Source: Methylopumilus sp003533095 (GTDB lineage: Bacteria > Pseudomonadota > Gammaproteobacteria > Burkholderiales > Methylophilaceae). Taken from it: a DNA stretch of 51,838 nucleotides. Under the pieces are notes generated by a model. It worked only from the letters and a program-made list of their open reading frames with translations, had not been told where the DNA came from and made no database searches. The stretch spans positions 1 to 51,838 of the forward strand of contig CAXBPZ010000005.1 of assembly GCA_963977845.1 (NCBI GenBank), given 5' to 3'. Made by a program: the position numbers and the translations under genes. This document shows positions 32,952-40,758 of the stretch, in pieces. Each line of letters starts with the position of its first letter. Positions within the stretch are counted from its first letter, which is position 1.

Positions 32952-33320
32952 TTAAGCTGAAAACGAAGAACCGCAACCGCATGTGGTTTGTGCGTTTGGA
33001 TTCTTAATGACGAATTGCGAGCCTTGAACACTGTCTTGATAATCAATTTCAGCACCCATTAAATATTGCAAGCTCATTGGATCAATTAACAAAGTGACTG
33101 AATCTTTTGTAACTTGGGTATCGTCTTCGTTGATTGATTCTTCAAATGTAAATCCATATTGAAAACCTGAACATCCACCACCACTCACAAATACTCGAAG
33201 CTTGAGTTCTGGCTGACCTTCTTCCTCAATTAATTCCTTCACTTTCTTTACAGCATTATCTGTAAAAATAAGTGGGGTTGGCATTTCCATTTCTTTTGAT
33301 TCAGCGATTTGATTCATCAT
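32952..33320 (-). CDS. erpA: Iron-sulfur cluster insertion protein ErpA
   Basis: An A-type carrier that delivers Fe-S clusters to apoproteins. The three ligating cysteines are in FVSGGGCSGFQYGF (about residues 45-58) and TTCGCGSSFSA at the C-terminus. ErpA rather than IscA is favoured by DPMSLQYLMGAEIDY and the neighbourhood. The protein has 122 residues; the true start may be the second Met or later, because the first ten residues are poorly conserved in the family. It follows the bactofilin gene by 12 bp. Confidence 0.95.
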   Translation of the reverse strand: MMNQIAESKEMEMPTPLIFTDNAVKKVKELIEEEGQPELKLRVFVSGGGCSGFQYGFTFEESINEDDTQVTKDSVTLLIDPMSLQYLMGAEIDYQDSVQGSQFVIKNPNAQTTCGCGSSFSA

Positions 33321-33332
33321 ATTTACTCCTGA

Positions 33333-33716
33333 TTATTTCTTTTTTTGTGACTGATAATCTTTAGCCACTTCTTTAAGTCGTCCATACACTTTAGCACCTG
33401 CATGAATTTCTATTACTTTATATTCAATATCACCGGTGATTTTGGCGTTCGCATGAAGCTCTAGGTATTCAGCACATACGACATTACCGCTGACATCTCC
33501 ACCGATAATAGCTGTATGGGCTGAGATATTTCCTTTGATGCGACTTTTGTTTCCCATAATAAGAGTACCTGCCGTACCCGGAAGTTCAGTGAGATTACCA
33601 TGAATAGAACCGTCAACGCGAATACCGCCTGAATAGGTCACATTGCCACGCACCGTAATGTCTTTATCAATGAGTGTATCAATGGTACGCGCTTTATTTT
33701 TCTTATTAAAAAACAT
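33333..33716 (-). CDS. Bactofilin family polymer-forming protein
   Basis: A 127-residue bactofilin (DUF583). The core is a right-handed beta-helix of short, glycine-spaced turns: ITVRGNVTYSGGIRVDGSIH (about 25-44), followed by SRIKGNISAHTAIIGGDVSG and LHANAKITGDIEYKVIEIHAG. Bactofilins polymerise without nucleotide and scaffold cell shape or envelope enzymes. The tail is lysine-rich. It lies 12 bp from erpA and 10 bp after the coiled-coil membrane protein, suggesting one operon. Confidence 0.93.
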   Translation of the reverse strand: MFFNKKNKARTIDTLIDKDITVRGNVTYSGGIRVDGSIHGNLTELPGTAGTLIMGNKSRIKGNISAHTAIIGGDVSGNVVCAEYLELHANAKITGDIEYKVIEIHAGAKVYGRLKEVAKDYQSQKKK

Positions 33717-33726
33717 GAAATATCCT

Positions 33727-34092
33727 TTATCGTTTCTTGCCTACAATTTTTTCATAAAAAATAATGTCTTCTTTTAACTTAGCATTTTCTTCTTGAAGTT
33801 TAGTAATATCACCAGACACTTTATCACCTGAAATCGATTTCAATTGAAGCTCAATTTTTTGTTGTAATAATTGACCTTGTATCGACTGATTCTCAGCTTC
33901 TAATGCTTGAATTTTTGAAATAAATCCAATCACTGAACCCCCGTTTAATTCCCAGTAAGTAAACCCTGCACCACCTATAAATGAAAGCGCTGCTAACATT
34001 AAATAGGTATGCCAAGAAGCGCCTGTTTTAATGCGCATTCTTCGGCGTGTGACACCAAAATATTTTGTATAGGTTCGCTTAACTTTTCTCAT
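33727..34092 (-). CDS. Membrane-anchored coiled-coil protein upstream of bactofilin
   Basis: A 121-residue protein with a basic cytoplasmic N-terminus (RKVKRTYTKYFGVTRRRMR, about 2-20), one membrane segment (about 28-46) and a coiled coil with leucine heptads (about 60-118). It resembles the N-terminal part of a larger betaproteobacterial family of unknown function (DUF6776-like) found between argC and bactofilin genes. If so, this copy is shortened at its C-terminus. The position suggests a membrane partner of the bactofilin, which is inference only. Confidence 0.75.
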   Translation of the reverse strand: MRKVKRTYTKYFGVTRRRMRIKTGASWHTYLMLAALSFIGGAGFTYWELNGGSVIGFISKIQALEAENQSIQGQLLQQKIELQLKSISGDKVSGDITKLQEENAKLKEDIIFYEKIVGKKR

Positions 34093-34104
34093 AGAAACAA
34101 CACT

Positions 34105-35157
34105 TTATGGCATCAAGGGCACAAGATCAAGTCCGGAGGTCTCTGGAAAATCAAACATAAGATTCATATTTTGCACAGCCTGTCCTGCTGCGCCTTTCAC
34201 GAGATTGTCGATCACAGATAACACAACAACTTTATGGCTTCCTTGCGGCTGATGGATACTGATGCGACATTGATTTGAACCTCTCACAGATCTTGTTTCT
34301 GGATGAGAGCCTTTTGGCATTACGTCCACAAAAAACTCATTTTTATACCTCGATTCAAAAAGCGCTTGAATATCTATATTTTTAGTAAGCGTTGCATAAA
34401 GTGTTGCGTGTATGCCTCTAATCATAGGTGTTAAATGTGGCACAAAAGTTAAATGCACCGCTTGATTTGCCACAGTCGTAAGTCCTTGCGTGATTTCAGG
34501 TAAATGTCTATGTCCATCAACCCCGTATGCTTTAAAGTTATCTGAGGCTTCGGCCATCAATGCATTCACTTCGGCTTTTCTGCCTGCACCTGAGACACCC
34601 GATTTAGCATCTGCGATTAAGTCATCAAGATCAATCACACCTGATTCGATTAAAGGAATGAACCCCAATTGAATAGCTGTGGGATAACAACCCGGATTAG
34701 CTACAAGCGAAGCTTTTTTAATTTTTTCTCGATTAATCTCTGGCAAACCATAAACAGCATCTTTAAGAAGATCGCTGCATGAATGAGGCATTTTGTACCA
34801 TTTTTCCCAGACGTTAGCATCTTTTAGTCTAAAATCGGCTGCCAAATCAATTACTTTAACCCCAGATTTAAGAAGTGCTGGCACTTCTTCCATCGCAATC
34901 CCATTAGGTGTTGCAAAAAACACGAGATCGCAATTTGCTAAATCAGCCACCTTTGGATCTTCAAATTTAAGATCGATTAATCCTCTTAAGCTTGGAAATA
35001 AGCTCGCAATCGATAGTCCAGCCTCTGCTCTAGACGTAACTGTTTGAATTTTGACATGAGGATGTTTGACTAAAATTCTTAATAGCTCAACGCCGGTATA
35101 ACCGGTAGCACCCACCACGCCTACTTTAATCTTAGAAACATTGCTCATCTCATTCAC
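34105..35157 (-). CDS. argC: N-acetyl-gamma-glutamyl-phosphate reductase
   Basis: An NADPH-dependent enzyme of arginine synthesis that reduces N-acetyl-glutamyl phosphate to the semialdehyde. The nucleotide loop VGVVGATGYTGVELLRIL is at about residues 11-28. The catalytic cysteine is in SLVANPGCYPTAIQLG (about 150-165), and the conserved SGVSGAGRKAEV is near 188-199. The 350-residue length fits the type I enzyme. Homologues start near the fourth residue (Met), so the true start may be 9 bp downstream. It leads the argC-coiled coil-bactofilin-erpA run. Confidence 0.96.
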   Translation of the reverse strand: MNEMSNVSKIKVGVVGATGYTGVELLRILVKHPHVKIQTVTSRAEAGLSIASLFPSLRGLIDLKFEDPKVADLANCDLVFFATPNGIAMEEVPALLKSGVKVIDLAADFRLKDANVWEKWYKMPHSCSDLLKDAVYGLPEINREKIKKASLVANPGCYPTAIQLGFIPLIESGVIDLDDLIADAKSGVSGAGRKAEVNALMAEASDNFKAYGVDGHRHLPEITQGLTTVANQAVHLTFVPHLTPMIRGIHATLYATLTKNIDIQALFESRYKNEFFVDVMPKGSHPETRSVRGSNQCRISIHQPQGSHKVVVLSVIDNLVKGAAGQAVQNMNLMFDFPETSGLDLVPLMP

Positions 35158-35227
35158 GCCTTTAATTTAAAAGAAGTCTTAATCCTTAAAAACCCATACT
35201 AACAAAATTTATTTAACTCTATATAAC

Positions 35228-35255
35228 AAAAAAGCCGCTTAAAAGCGGCCTTTTT
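35228..35255 (-). terminator. Terminator of rplM-rpsI
   Basis: GCCGCTT (35234-35240) and AAGCGGC (35243-35249) form a tight stem flanked by A- and T-runs on both sides. It follows rpsI on the minus strand and separates it from argC. Confidence 0.93.
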
Positions 35256-35276
35256 GCTCTTTGAAACTTTAAACAA

Positions 35277-35669
35277 TTAACGTTTCGAGAATTGTTTACG
35301 TCTACGAGCTTTTCGAAGACCCACTTTTTTACGTTCAACTTCACGTGCATCACGTGTTACAAAACCAGCTTGTGAAAGCGTGCTTTTCAAATTTGTATCA
35401 TAGTCAATAAGTGCACGTGTAATGCCATGACGCACTGCACCTGCTTGACCAGACTCACCACCACCCGCAACATTCACATGAATATCAAATGTACTTAACG
35501 TATTCGTTAAATCAAGTGGTTGGCGGAAAATCATACGGGAGGTGTAACGTGAAAAATATTCATCCGCAGGTTTGTCGTTCACTGTAATCACGCCCTTACC
35601 TGGCTTAATGAACACACGAGCTATTGAGCTCTTTCTGCGACCTGTTCCGTAATTGTATTTACCTATCAT
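35277..35669 (-). CDS. rpsI: Ribosomal protein S9
   Basis: A 130-residue 30S protein whose C-terminal tail reaches the P-site tRNA. The opening YGTGRRKSSIARVFIKPG and the tail KARRRKQFSKR are diagnostic, and GGGESGQAGAVRHGITRALI is at about residues 69-88. The length equals E. coli S9. It is 13 bp after rplM, in the conserved rplM-rpsI operon. Confidence 0.98.
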   Translation of the reverse strand: MIGKYNYGTGRRKSSIARVFIKPGKGVITVNDKPADEYFSRYTSRMIFRQPLDLTNTLSTFDIHVNVAGGGESGQAGAVRHGITRALIDYDTNLKSTLSQAGFVTRDAREVERKKVGLRKARRRKQFSKR

Positions 35670-35682
35670 AGTATTTCCTTAA

Positions 35683-36111
35683 CTATATGCTTAATGGTTG
35701 TGGTTGTTGTGCCACATGATCATGCGTTGCGCCTGAATAGACTTTCATCTTTTTAATCATGGCATAACCCAAAGGTCCTTTTGGTAACATTCCCTTCACT
35801 GCTTTTTCTAAAGCACGGCCTGGAAAACGGTCTTGCATTTTAGAAAAGTTCGTTGTTGAAATGCCGCCTGGATAACCTGAGTGGCGATGGTAAACTTTGT
35901 CATCACCTTTGTTACCCGTTACTTTAATCTTTTCCGCATTGATTACTACAATGTAATCACCTGTATCAACGTGCGGTGTATAAATGGCCTTATGTTTGCC
36001 ACGTAATCGATGAGCAATCGCACTTGCTAATCGACCCAACACTAAATCAGTTCCGTCTACAACGAACCAATCGCGTTTTACTTCATGGGATTTTGCTGAA
36101 AATGTCTTCAT
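35683..36111 (-). CDS. rplM: Ribosomal protein L13
   Basis: A 142-residue early-assembly 50S protein of the same length as E. coli L13. Signatures are RDWFVVDGTDLVLGRLAS (about 13-30), GKHKAIYTPHVDTGDYIVV (about 38-56) and AVKGMLPKGPLGYAMIKKMK (about 103-122). It heads the rplM-rpsI operon and is preceded by a good promoter (36155-36184). Confidence 0.98.
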   Translation of the reverse strand: MKTFSAKSHEVKRDWFVVDGTDLVLGRLASAIAHRLRGKHKAIYTPHVDTGDYIVVINAEKIKVTGNKGDDKVYHRHSGYPGGISTTNFSKMQDRFPGRALEKAVKGMLPKGPLGYAMIKKMKVYSGATHDHVAQQPQPLSI

Positions 36112-36154
36112 TTCAATACCAACTTTTGCGCTATAAATTTAAAAAAAGAGGTGA

Positions 36155-36184
36155 ATTCTATGTCAAAACAGGCTGTTTTGTCAA
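36155..36184 (-). promoter_or_regulatory. Sigma-70 promoter of rplM-rpsI
   Basis: On the minus strand, a perfect TTGACA (36184-36179) is followed after 18 bp by TAGAAT (36160-36155), about 44 bp before the rplM start codon. The -35 lies just upstream of the ubiA stop region, inside the 86-bp gap. Confidence 0.75.
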
Positions 36185-36197
36185 TTTTATTAATGAT

Positions 36198-37046
36198 TTA
36201 GTTGACATAGATGTAATGAAAAAACACACCTAAAAAAACAAGTCCGCCCAAGTAGTTATTGCTTAAAAATGCGTCAAAACAGGCTTTTGGGTTAAGTGTT
36301 CTAATTTGACGATAAAGAGCCCCAATAAAAATGAGGCTCAAAATCATAAATCCATAAAAAAACCAGCCAAAACTCTCGATTTGTCCTACCCAAATTAAGC
36401 ATCCCATCATAGCGATATAACAGAACATGATGGCTTCTTTCACATAATTTCCAAACCAAATAGCTGAAGAGCGAATACCAATTTTTAGATCATCATTTTT
36501 GTCAGTCACTGCGTAAAGTGTATCGTAAGCGATCGCCCAAAATACATTGGCTAAAAATAAAAGCCATGTTGTCAAAGTGATAGAAATATCATTTGCCACA
36601 AAAGCGATGGGGATGCCCATACCAAAACTTAAACCTAAATAAGCTTGAGGCATTACAAAGAATCTTTTTGTTAAAGGATAAGTGAGCGCTAAAAATAAGG
36701 CGATCAATGAAAAATAAAATGCTTTTTTATTTAAAAATAAAACACATATCAATGCCCCCAATAACAAAGTGATCAGTAAAAAAAATGCATTTTTAACTGG
36801 GATAGATTGATTGGCTAAGGGGCGCAATTTTGTTCTTGCCACAAAAGAATCAAATTTACGATCGAGAATATCGTTCGCAACACAACCGGCTGAGCGCATG
36901 AATACTGTACCTAAAATAAAGATAGCAAGGTGTTGAACGCTAGGTGAACCATGGCTAGCTATGAAAAGGGCCCATAAAGTTGGCCATAGCAATAAAAAAA
37001 TACCTATCGGCTTATCAAGACGCATAAGGTGAAAATAAGAATGCAT
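36198..37046 (-). CDS. ubiA: 4-hydroxybenzoate polyprenyltransferase
   Basis: A membrane prenyltransferase that attaches the polyprenyl tail to 4-hydroxybenzoate in ubiquinone synthesis. The first aspartate motif is NDILDRKFDSFVARTKLRPL (about residues 58-77), and the second is YAVTDKNDDLKIGI (about 177-190). RLDKPIGIFLLLWPTLWALF opens the protein (about 9-28). About eight membrane segments are visible, and the 282-residue length is typical. It follows the TonB-like gene by 17 bp; ubiC is two genes away on the same strand, giving a ubiC-tonB-ubiA order. Confidence 0.96.
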   Translation of the reverse strand: MHSYFHLMRLDKPIGIFLLLWPTLWALFIASHGSPSVQHLAIFILGTVFMRSAGCVANDILDRKFDSFVARTKLRPLANQSIPVKNAFFLLITLLLGALICVLFLNKKAFYFSLIALFLALTYPLTKRFFVMPQAYLGLSFGMGIPIAFVANDISITLTTWLLFLANVFWAIAYDTLYAVTDKNDDLKIGIRSSAIWFGNYVKEAIMFCYIAMMGCLIWVGQIESFGWFFYGFMILSLIFIGALYRQIRTLNPKACFDAFLSNNYLGGLVFLGVFFHYIYVN

Positions 37047-37063
37047 CTTTAAATTAAATCTAG

Positions 37064-37705
37064 TTATTCGAGCTTGAATGAAATAGGCACAAGCACATTA
37101 AAATTTTTACCACGCAAACTTTCGGGTGGAGCTGGAAATGGTGAAGCTTTTTTTATCATCTCGAGCGCTTCGTTATCCAACACTTCGTATGTACTACTTT
37201 TTTTAATTTTGACGCTAATCACTGAACCTTTACTATCAATTTCTAGATCTGCAATCACAGTTCCTTGCCAACCTCTCATTTGAGCAATTTTTGGATATTG
37301 CTTATATTTTGCAATCGCATTTGCAAGTAAGCTGCTGTAACTTTCCAAATGCTGAGTCACTTGTTCTTGCGGCACTATATTCGGGGTTTTTGAAATCGCT
37401 TCAGCAGGTGCCGGTGGCGCTACTTCTTTTGGCACAGGTTGCGCTACTGATGTTGAATTTTTATCAATAATAGGTGTAATTTTTTTCTGAATAGGTTCCA
37501 CTTTTTTTATAGGTTGTGGTGGTTCTATTTTTTCAATCGTTTTTTGAATGGGTGAGCTTGAAATTGTCACATTCATCACTTGAGGTGTTAATAATGGTTT
37601 ATTAAATTCAGGTAAACCTATCATCAAAATAATATGAATAGCGATTGAAATTCCAATAGCTTTAGGCAAATCAAAATTAATGGGAAGGTTTCTCGATAAG
37701 CTCAC
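37064..37705 (-). CDS. TonB family C-terminal domain protein
   Basis: A 213-residue energy transducer-like protein. One membrane segment (about residues 16-33) is followed by a proline- and lysine-rich periplasmic spacer (about 55-115). The TonB_C domain (about 125-213) contains YPKIAQMRGWQGTVIADLEI and SSTYEVLDNEALEMIKKASP. TonB links inner-membrane proton force to outer-membrane receptors. No exbB, exbD or receptor gene is in the window, so the partners lie elsewhere. Confidence 0.9.
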   Translation of the reverse strand: MSLSRNLPINFDLPKAIGISIAIHIILMIGLPEFNKPLLTPQVMNVTISSSPIQKTIEKIEPPQPIKKVEPIQKKITPIIDKNSTSVAQPVPKEVAPPAPAEAISKTPNIVPQEQVTQHLESYSSLLANAIAKYKQYPKIAQMRGWQGTVIADLEIDSKGSVISVKIKKSSTYEVLDNEALEMIKKASPFPAPPESLRGKNFNVLVPISFKLE

Positions 37706-37775
37706 GATTTTTTGAAAAATACTTTGAAAAAATTAAAGAAAAATTATAGCTTAAATCGGTGGGCTCACATCAACT

Positions 37776-38258
37776 TCATCGTTGATTAAAAAGATTAGGT
37801 AAAAATACTTCCGTCAACAAAAGTATCTTTCCAAATCTTTCCCATTCTGATTGTCGCATCCATATAATTTCTTCTTCTATATAACCTAGAGATTTTAAAT
37901 GTTTATATAAAACATCTTCTGGCTCACAGACTCTATATAAAAGTGAACGTCTAGAAATTTGAGGGTCTTTAAATAAAATATTAGCAAGTGATTGTTGACC
38001 GAGTGTTTTTAAACATATCCAAGCATCTTCAAGATCATTCATTTTTAATCGTGTGTGTGCATAAATCATCGACTTATCATGACTTTTAATAATGACCTCA
38101 CGAATATAATCTGTTTTTTCTTCTAAAGCTAAGCCCTCATAAATCACTTCAACTTTGACATCATTAAATTCTTTTTTAAGTCGTTCGGTTAAGGAGCCCT
38201 CTTCCGTAAGCCAGGAAAATTCATGTCCTTTTATGGTGGGTGATTTTAACCAAATCAT
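37776..38258 (-). CDS. ubiC: Chorismate pyruvate-lyase family protein
   Basis: A 160-residue UbiC-like enzyme that would convert chorismate to 4-hydroxybenzoate and pyruvate, the substrate of UbiA. Family features are EGSLTERLKKEF (about residues 20-31), YIREVIIKSHDK (about 51-62), TLGQQSLANILFKDP (about 86-100) and the C-terminal WERFGKILLLTEVFLPNLF. The expected W-x-R-x-S/R pattern is partly changed, as is usual for this divergent family. It starts 2 bp after the recG stop, implying coupling. Confidence 0.85.
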   Translation of the reverse strand: MIWLKSPTIKGHEFSWLTEEGSLTERLKKEFNDVKVEVIYEGLALEEKTDYIREVIIKSHDKSMIYAHTRLKMNDLEDAWICLKTLGQQSLANILFKDPQISRRSLLYRVCEPEDVLYKHLKSLGYIEEEIIWMRQSEWERFGKILLLTEVFLPNLFNQR

Positions 38259-38260
38259 TT

Positions 38261-40264
38261 TTATACTTTCACTCTTTCATTCGCATGGCTAAGCCAGCGT
38301 TTTAAATGAAGATGAGAAGCCTCAGGATAGTCCTCTAACAATTGATCGGCGATCGTTTTAGCTTCTTCTAATAACTTAAAGTCACGATTGAGATTAGCTA
38401 TACGTAACATGGGGACCCCGCTTTGTCGCACCCCTAAAAATTCTCCTGGGCCTCGAATATTTAAGTCTTCTTGTGCAATGATAAAACCATCCGTATTTTC
38501 AAAAATCACTTTAAGCCTCTGTCGTGCAACATCGGATAATTTTTTTTGAAACAATAAAATACATGTACTTTTAAGTGAGCCACGCCCAACACGGCCTCGT
38601 AATTGATGTAATTGTGAAAGTCCCATGCGCTCTGCATTTTCAATCACCATCAATGTGGCATTAGGTACATCAACGCCTACTTCAATGACTGTGGTTGCAA
38701 CCAATAATTGAATTTTGCCATTTACAAAATCAGACATGACTTTTTGCTTTTCTGATGATTTCATTCGCCCATGCACCAAACCTACCTTTAAATCTTTAAA
38801 ATGAGATTGCATATTTAAATATGTTTCTTCAGCAGTTTGAAGTTGCAATACTTCGCTTTCCTCGATCAAAGGGCATACCCAGTATGCTTGAGCTCCGGCA
38901 TGGCATACCTCATGTACTCTTTTTAAAATCTCGTCTCGTCGATCTTCTGAAAAAAGTTTTGTCACAATGGGTTCGCGGCCTTTAGGTAATTCATCAATCA
39001 CTGACACATCAAGATCTGCAAAATAACTCATGGATAGCGTTCTTGGAATTGGGGTTGCACTCATCATCAATTGATGAGGTTCAATCACTTTATTTAATTC
39101 ACCTTTTTTCCTTAAAGCCAATCTTTGTTCAACCCCAAATCGATGCTGTTCATCAATAATACTTAAACCCAATTTTTTAAATGTCACATGTTCTTGAAAA
39201 AGAGCATGTGTACCTACTATGATATTGGCGTCACCTGATGCTGTCATATTCAATGCTGTTTCGCGGTCTTTCTTTGACTGGCTCCCTGTTAGCCATGCTA
39301 CTTTTATATCGAGCGGTATCAGCCATTTACTGAGTTTTCGATAATGTTGTTCCGCTAAAATTTCAGTAGGCGCCATAAAAGCAACCTGACTTCCATTCTC
39401 TACCACTTGCAGTGCGGCAATCGTTGCCACCACTGTTTTGCCACTTCCTACATCGCCTTGTAATAGTCTTTGCATAGGATGGTTTTTTTCAAGATCACTT
39501 TTAATTTCTTGAATCACTTTCTTTTGGGCTTTGGTTAGTTCAAACTCAAGCTTATCGATAAAAATTTGTGTGAGTTTATTTTTAGCTTTAAAGGGTATCG
39601 CTGTTAATGCGCGCCTCATTAAATAATTAGATCTTAAGGAAAGTTGTTGCGCTAAAAATTCATCAAAGATGATTCTTTGATAAGACGCGCTTGAAAAAGC
39701 TTCATGATTTGAAACTTCTTTAAAATCTTTTGGATGATGAATACTTTTTATACTTTCATAAAGATTTGGTAAGCGTAATTTTTCATAAACGGATGAAGAA
39801 AATAGATCCTTTAAATAATTTTTTAAGTCGAACTGATTAAACAATTTATCGATTGCATCTTTGACTGTTTTTTGTCCCACACCTGCAACCAAGGAATAAA
39901 TTGGGGTGAGAGCTTCCGGCAATACATCGCCCTCTTTTACTAATTTGCACTGAGGATGAATCATTTCGAAAGCAAATAAATTATGACGAGCTTCACCTAA
40001 AATTCGAATGCGATTACCCGTTTCAAACATCTTCATTTGACTTGGGTAAAAATGTAAAAATCTAAGCTGCAAACTGCCAGATGTATCATTCACTTGTACG
40101 ATAAGCATTTTTTTAGGCTTGTATACAATTTCCGCACGAATCACTTCTGCTTCTACTTGAGAAAGTACACCCATTTCAATATCACGAATGGGCGTCACAA
40201 TAGTTTCGTCAATATAGCGAATAGGAAGATACATCGCCAAACTAAATACATCTTCAAGGCCCAA
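38261..40264 (-). CDS. recG: ATP-dependent DNA helicase RecG
   Basis: A branch-migration helicase that remodels stalled replication forks. The N-terminal wedge/OB domain (about 1-200) precedes Walker A GDVGSGKTVVA (about 270-280), the DExH box IDEQHRFGVEQR (about 370-381) and QLRGRVGRGSLKS of motif VI (about 553-565). The TTG at 40264 used here leaves out homologous upstream sequence. The frame stays open to 40336 and encodes residues resembling the RecG start (TPSVLNKLKKLGLEDVF), but it has no ATG, GTG or other TTG. CTG at 40324 lies 9 nt after AAGAG and would give 687 residues. Confidence 0.93.
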   Translation of the reverse strand: MGLEDVFSLAMYLPIRYIDETIVTPIRDIEMGVLSQVEAEVIRAEIVYKPKKMLIVQVNDTSGSLQLRFLHFYPSQMKMFETGNRIRILGEARHNLFAFEMIHPQCKLVKEGDVLPEALTPIYSLVAGVGQKTVKDAIDKLFNQFDLKNYLKDLFSSSVYEKLRLPNLYESIKSIHHPKDFKEVSNHEAFSSASYQRIIFDEFLAQQLSLRSNYLMRRALTAIPFKAKNKLTQIFIDKLEFELTKAQKKVIQEIKSDLEKNHPMQRLLQGDVGSGKTVVATIAALQVVENGSQVAFMAPTEILAEQHYRKLSKWLIPLDIKVAWLTGSQSKKDRETALNMTASGDANIIVGTHALFQEHVTFKKLGLSIIDEQHRFGVEQRLALRKKGELNKVIEPHQLMMSATPIPRTLSMSYFADLDVSVIDELPKGREPIVTKLFSEDRRDEILKRVHEVCHAGAQAYWVCPLIEESEVLQLQTAEETYLNMQSHFKDLKVGLVHGRMKSSEKQKVMSDFVNGKIQLLVATTVIEVGVDVPNATLMVIENAERMGLSQLHQLRGRVGRGSLKSTCILLFQKKLSDVARQRLKVIFENTDGFIIAQEDLNIRGPGEFLGVRQSGVPMLRIANLNRDFKLLEEAKTIADQLLEDYPEASHLHLKRWLSHANERVKV

Positions 40265-40350
40265 TTTCTTGAGCTTATTTAAAACTGAAGGAGTAAAAAG
40301 CTTAAGCTCGGCTAGAGAAGTCAGATTGAAATACTCTTAAGTAAAAATAA

Positions 40351-40728
40351 TTAAAGAACAACCACACCATCAGCTTCGATGAGTGCATTTCTAGGAAGTG
40401 ATGCAACACCTACTGCGGCTCTTGCTGGATAAGGCTTTGTAAAATATTCACCCATGATGGTATTGACCAAAGCAAAATGAGATAAATCAGTTAAGTAAAT
40501 ATTAATTTTAACAATGTCACTTAACTTAGCTCCAGAAGCCTCAACAACTGATTGCAGATTTTTAAATACCTGATGAATTTGTGCTTCAATGCCTTCAACC
40601 AATTGCATCGATTGAGGATCAAGTGCAATTTGACCTGACAAATAAATCGTATTGCCTGTTTTAACAGCTTGAGAATAAGTTCCAATCGCTTCGGGTGCGT
40701 TTTTAGTTTGAATTATTTGTTTTGTCAT
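40351..40728 (-). CDS. ridA: RidA family reactive enamine/imine deaminase
   Basis: A 125-residue trimeric enzyme that hydrolyses reactive 2-aminoacrylate made by PLP enzymes. The signature RAAVGVASLPRNALIEADGV is at the C-terminus, with the key arginine in PYPARAAVG. GTYSQAVKTGNTIYLSGQIA is at about residues 17-36. It lies between spoT and recG on the minus strand, 30 bp after spoT; a spoT-ridA neighbourhood is common in proteobacteria. Confidence 0.96.
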   Translation of the reverse strand: MTKQIIQTKNAPEAIGTYSQAVKTGNTIYLSGQIALDPQSMQLVEGIEAQIHQVFKNLQSVVEASGAKLSDIVKINIYLTDLSHFALVNTIMGEYFTKPYPARAAVGVASLPRNALIEADGVVVL

Positions 40729-40758
40729 TTCTTCAATCTTTCTTTTTTAATAAGTAGC

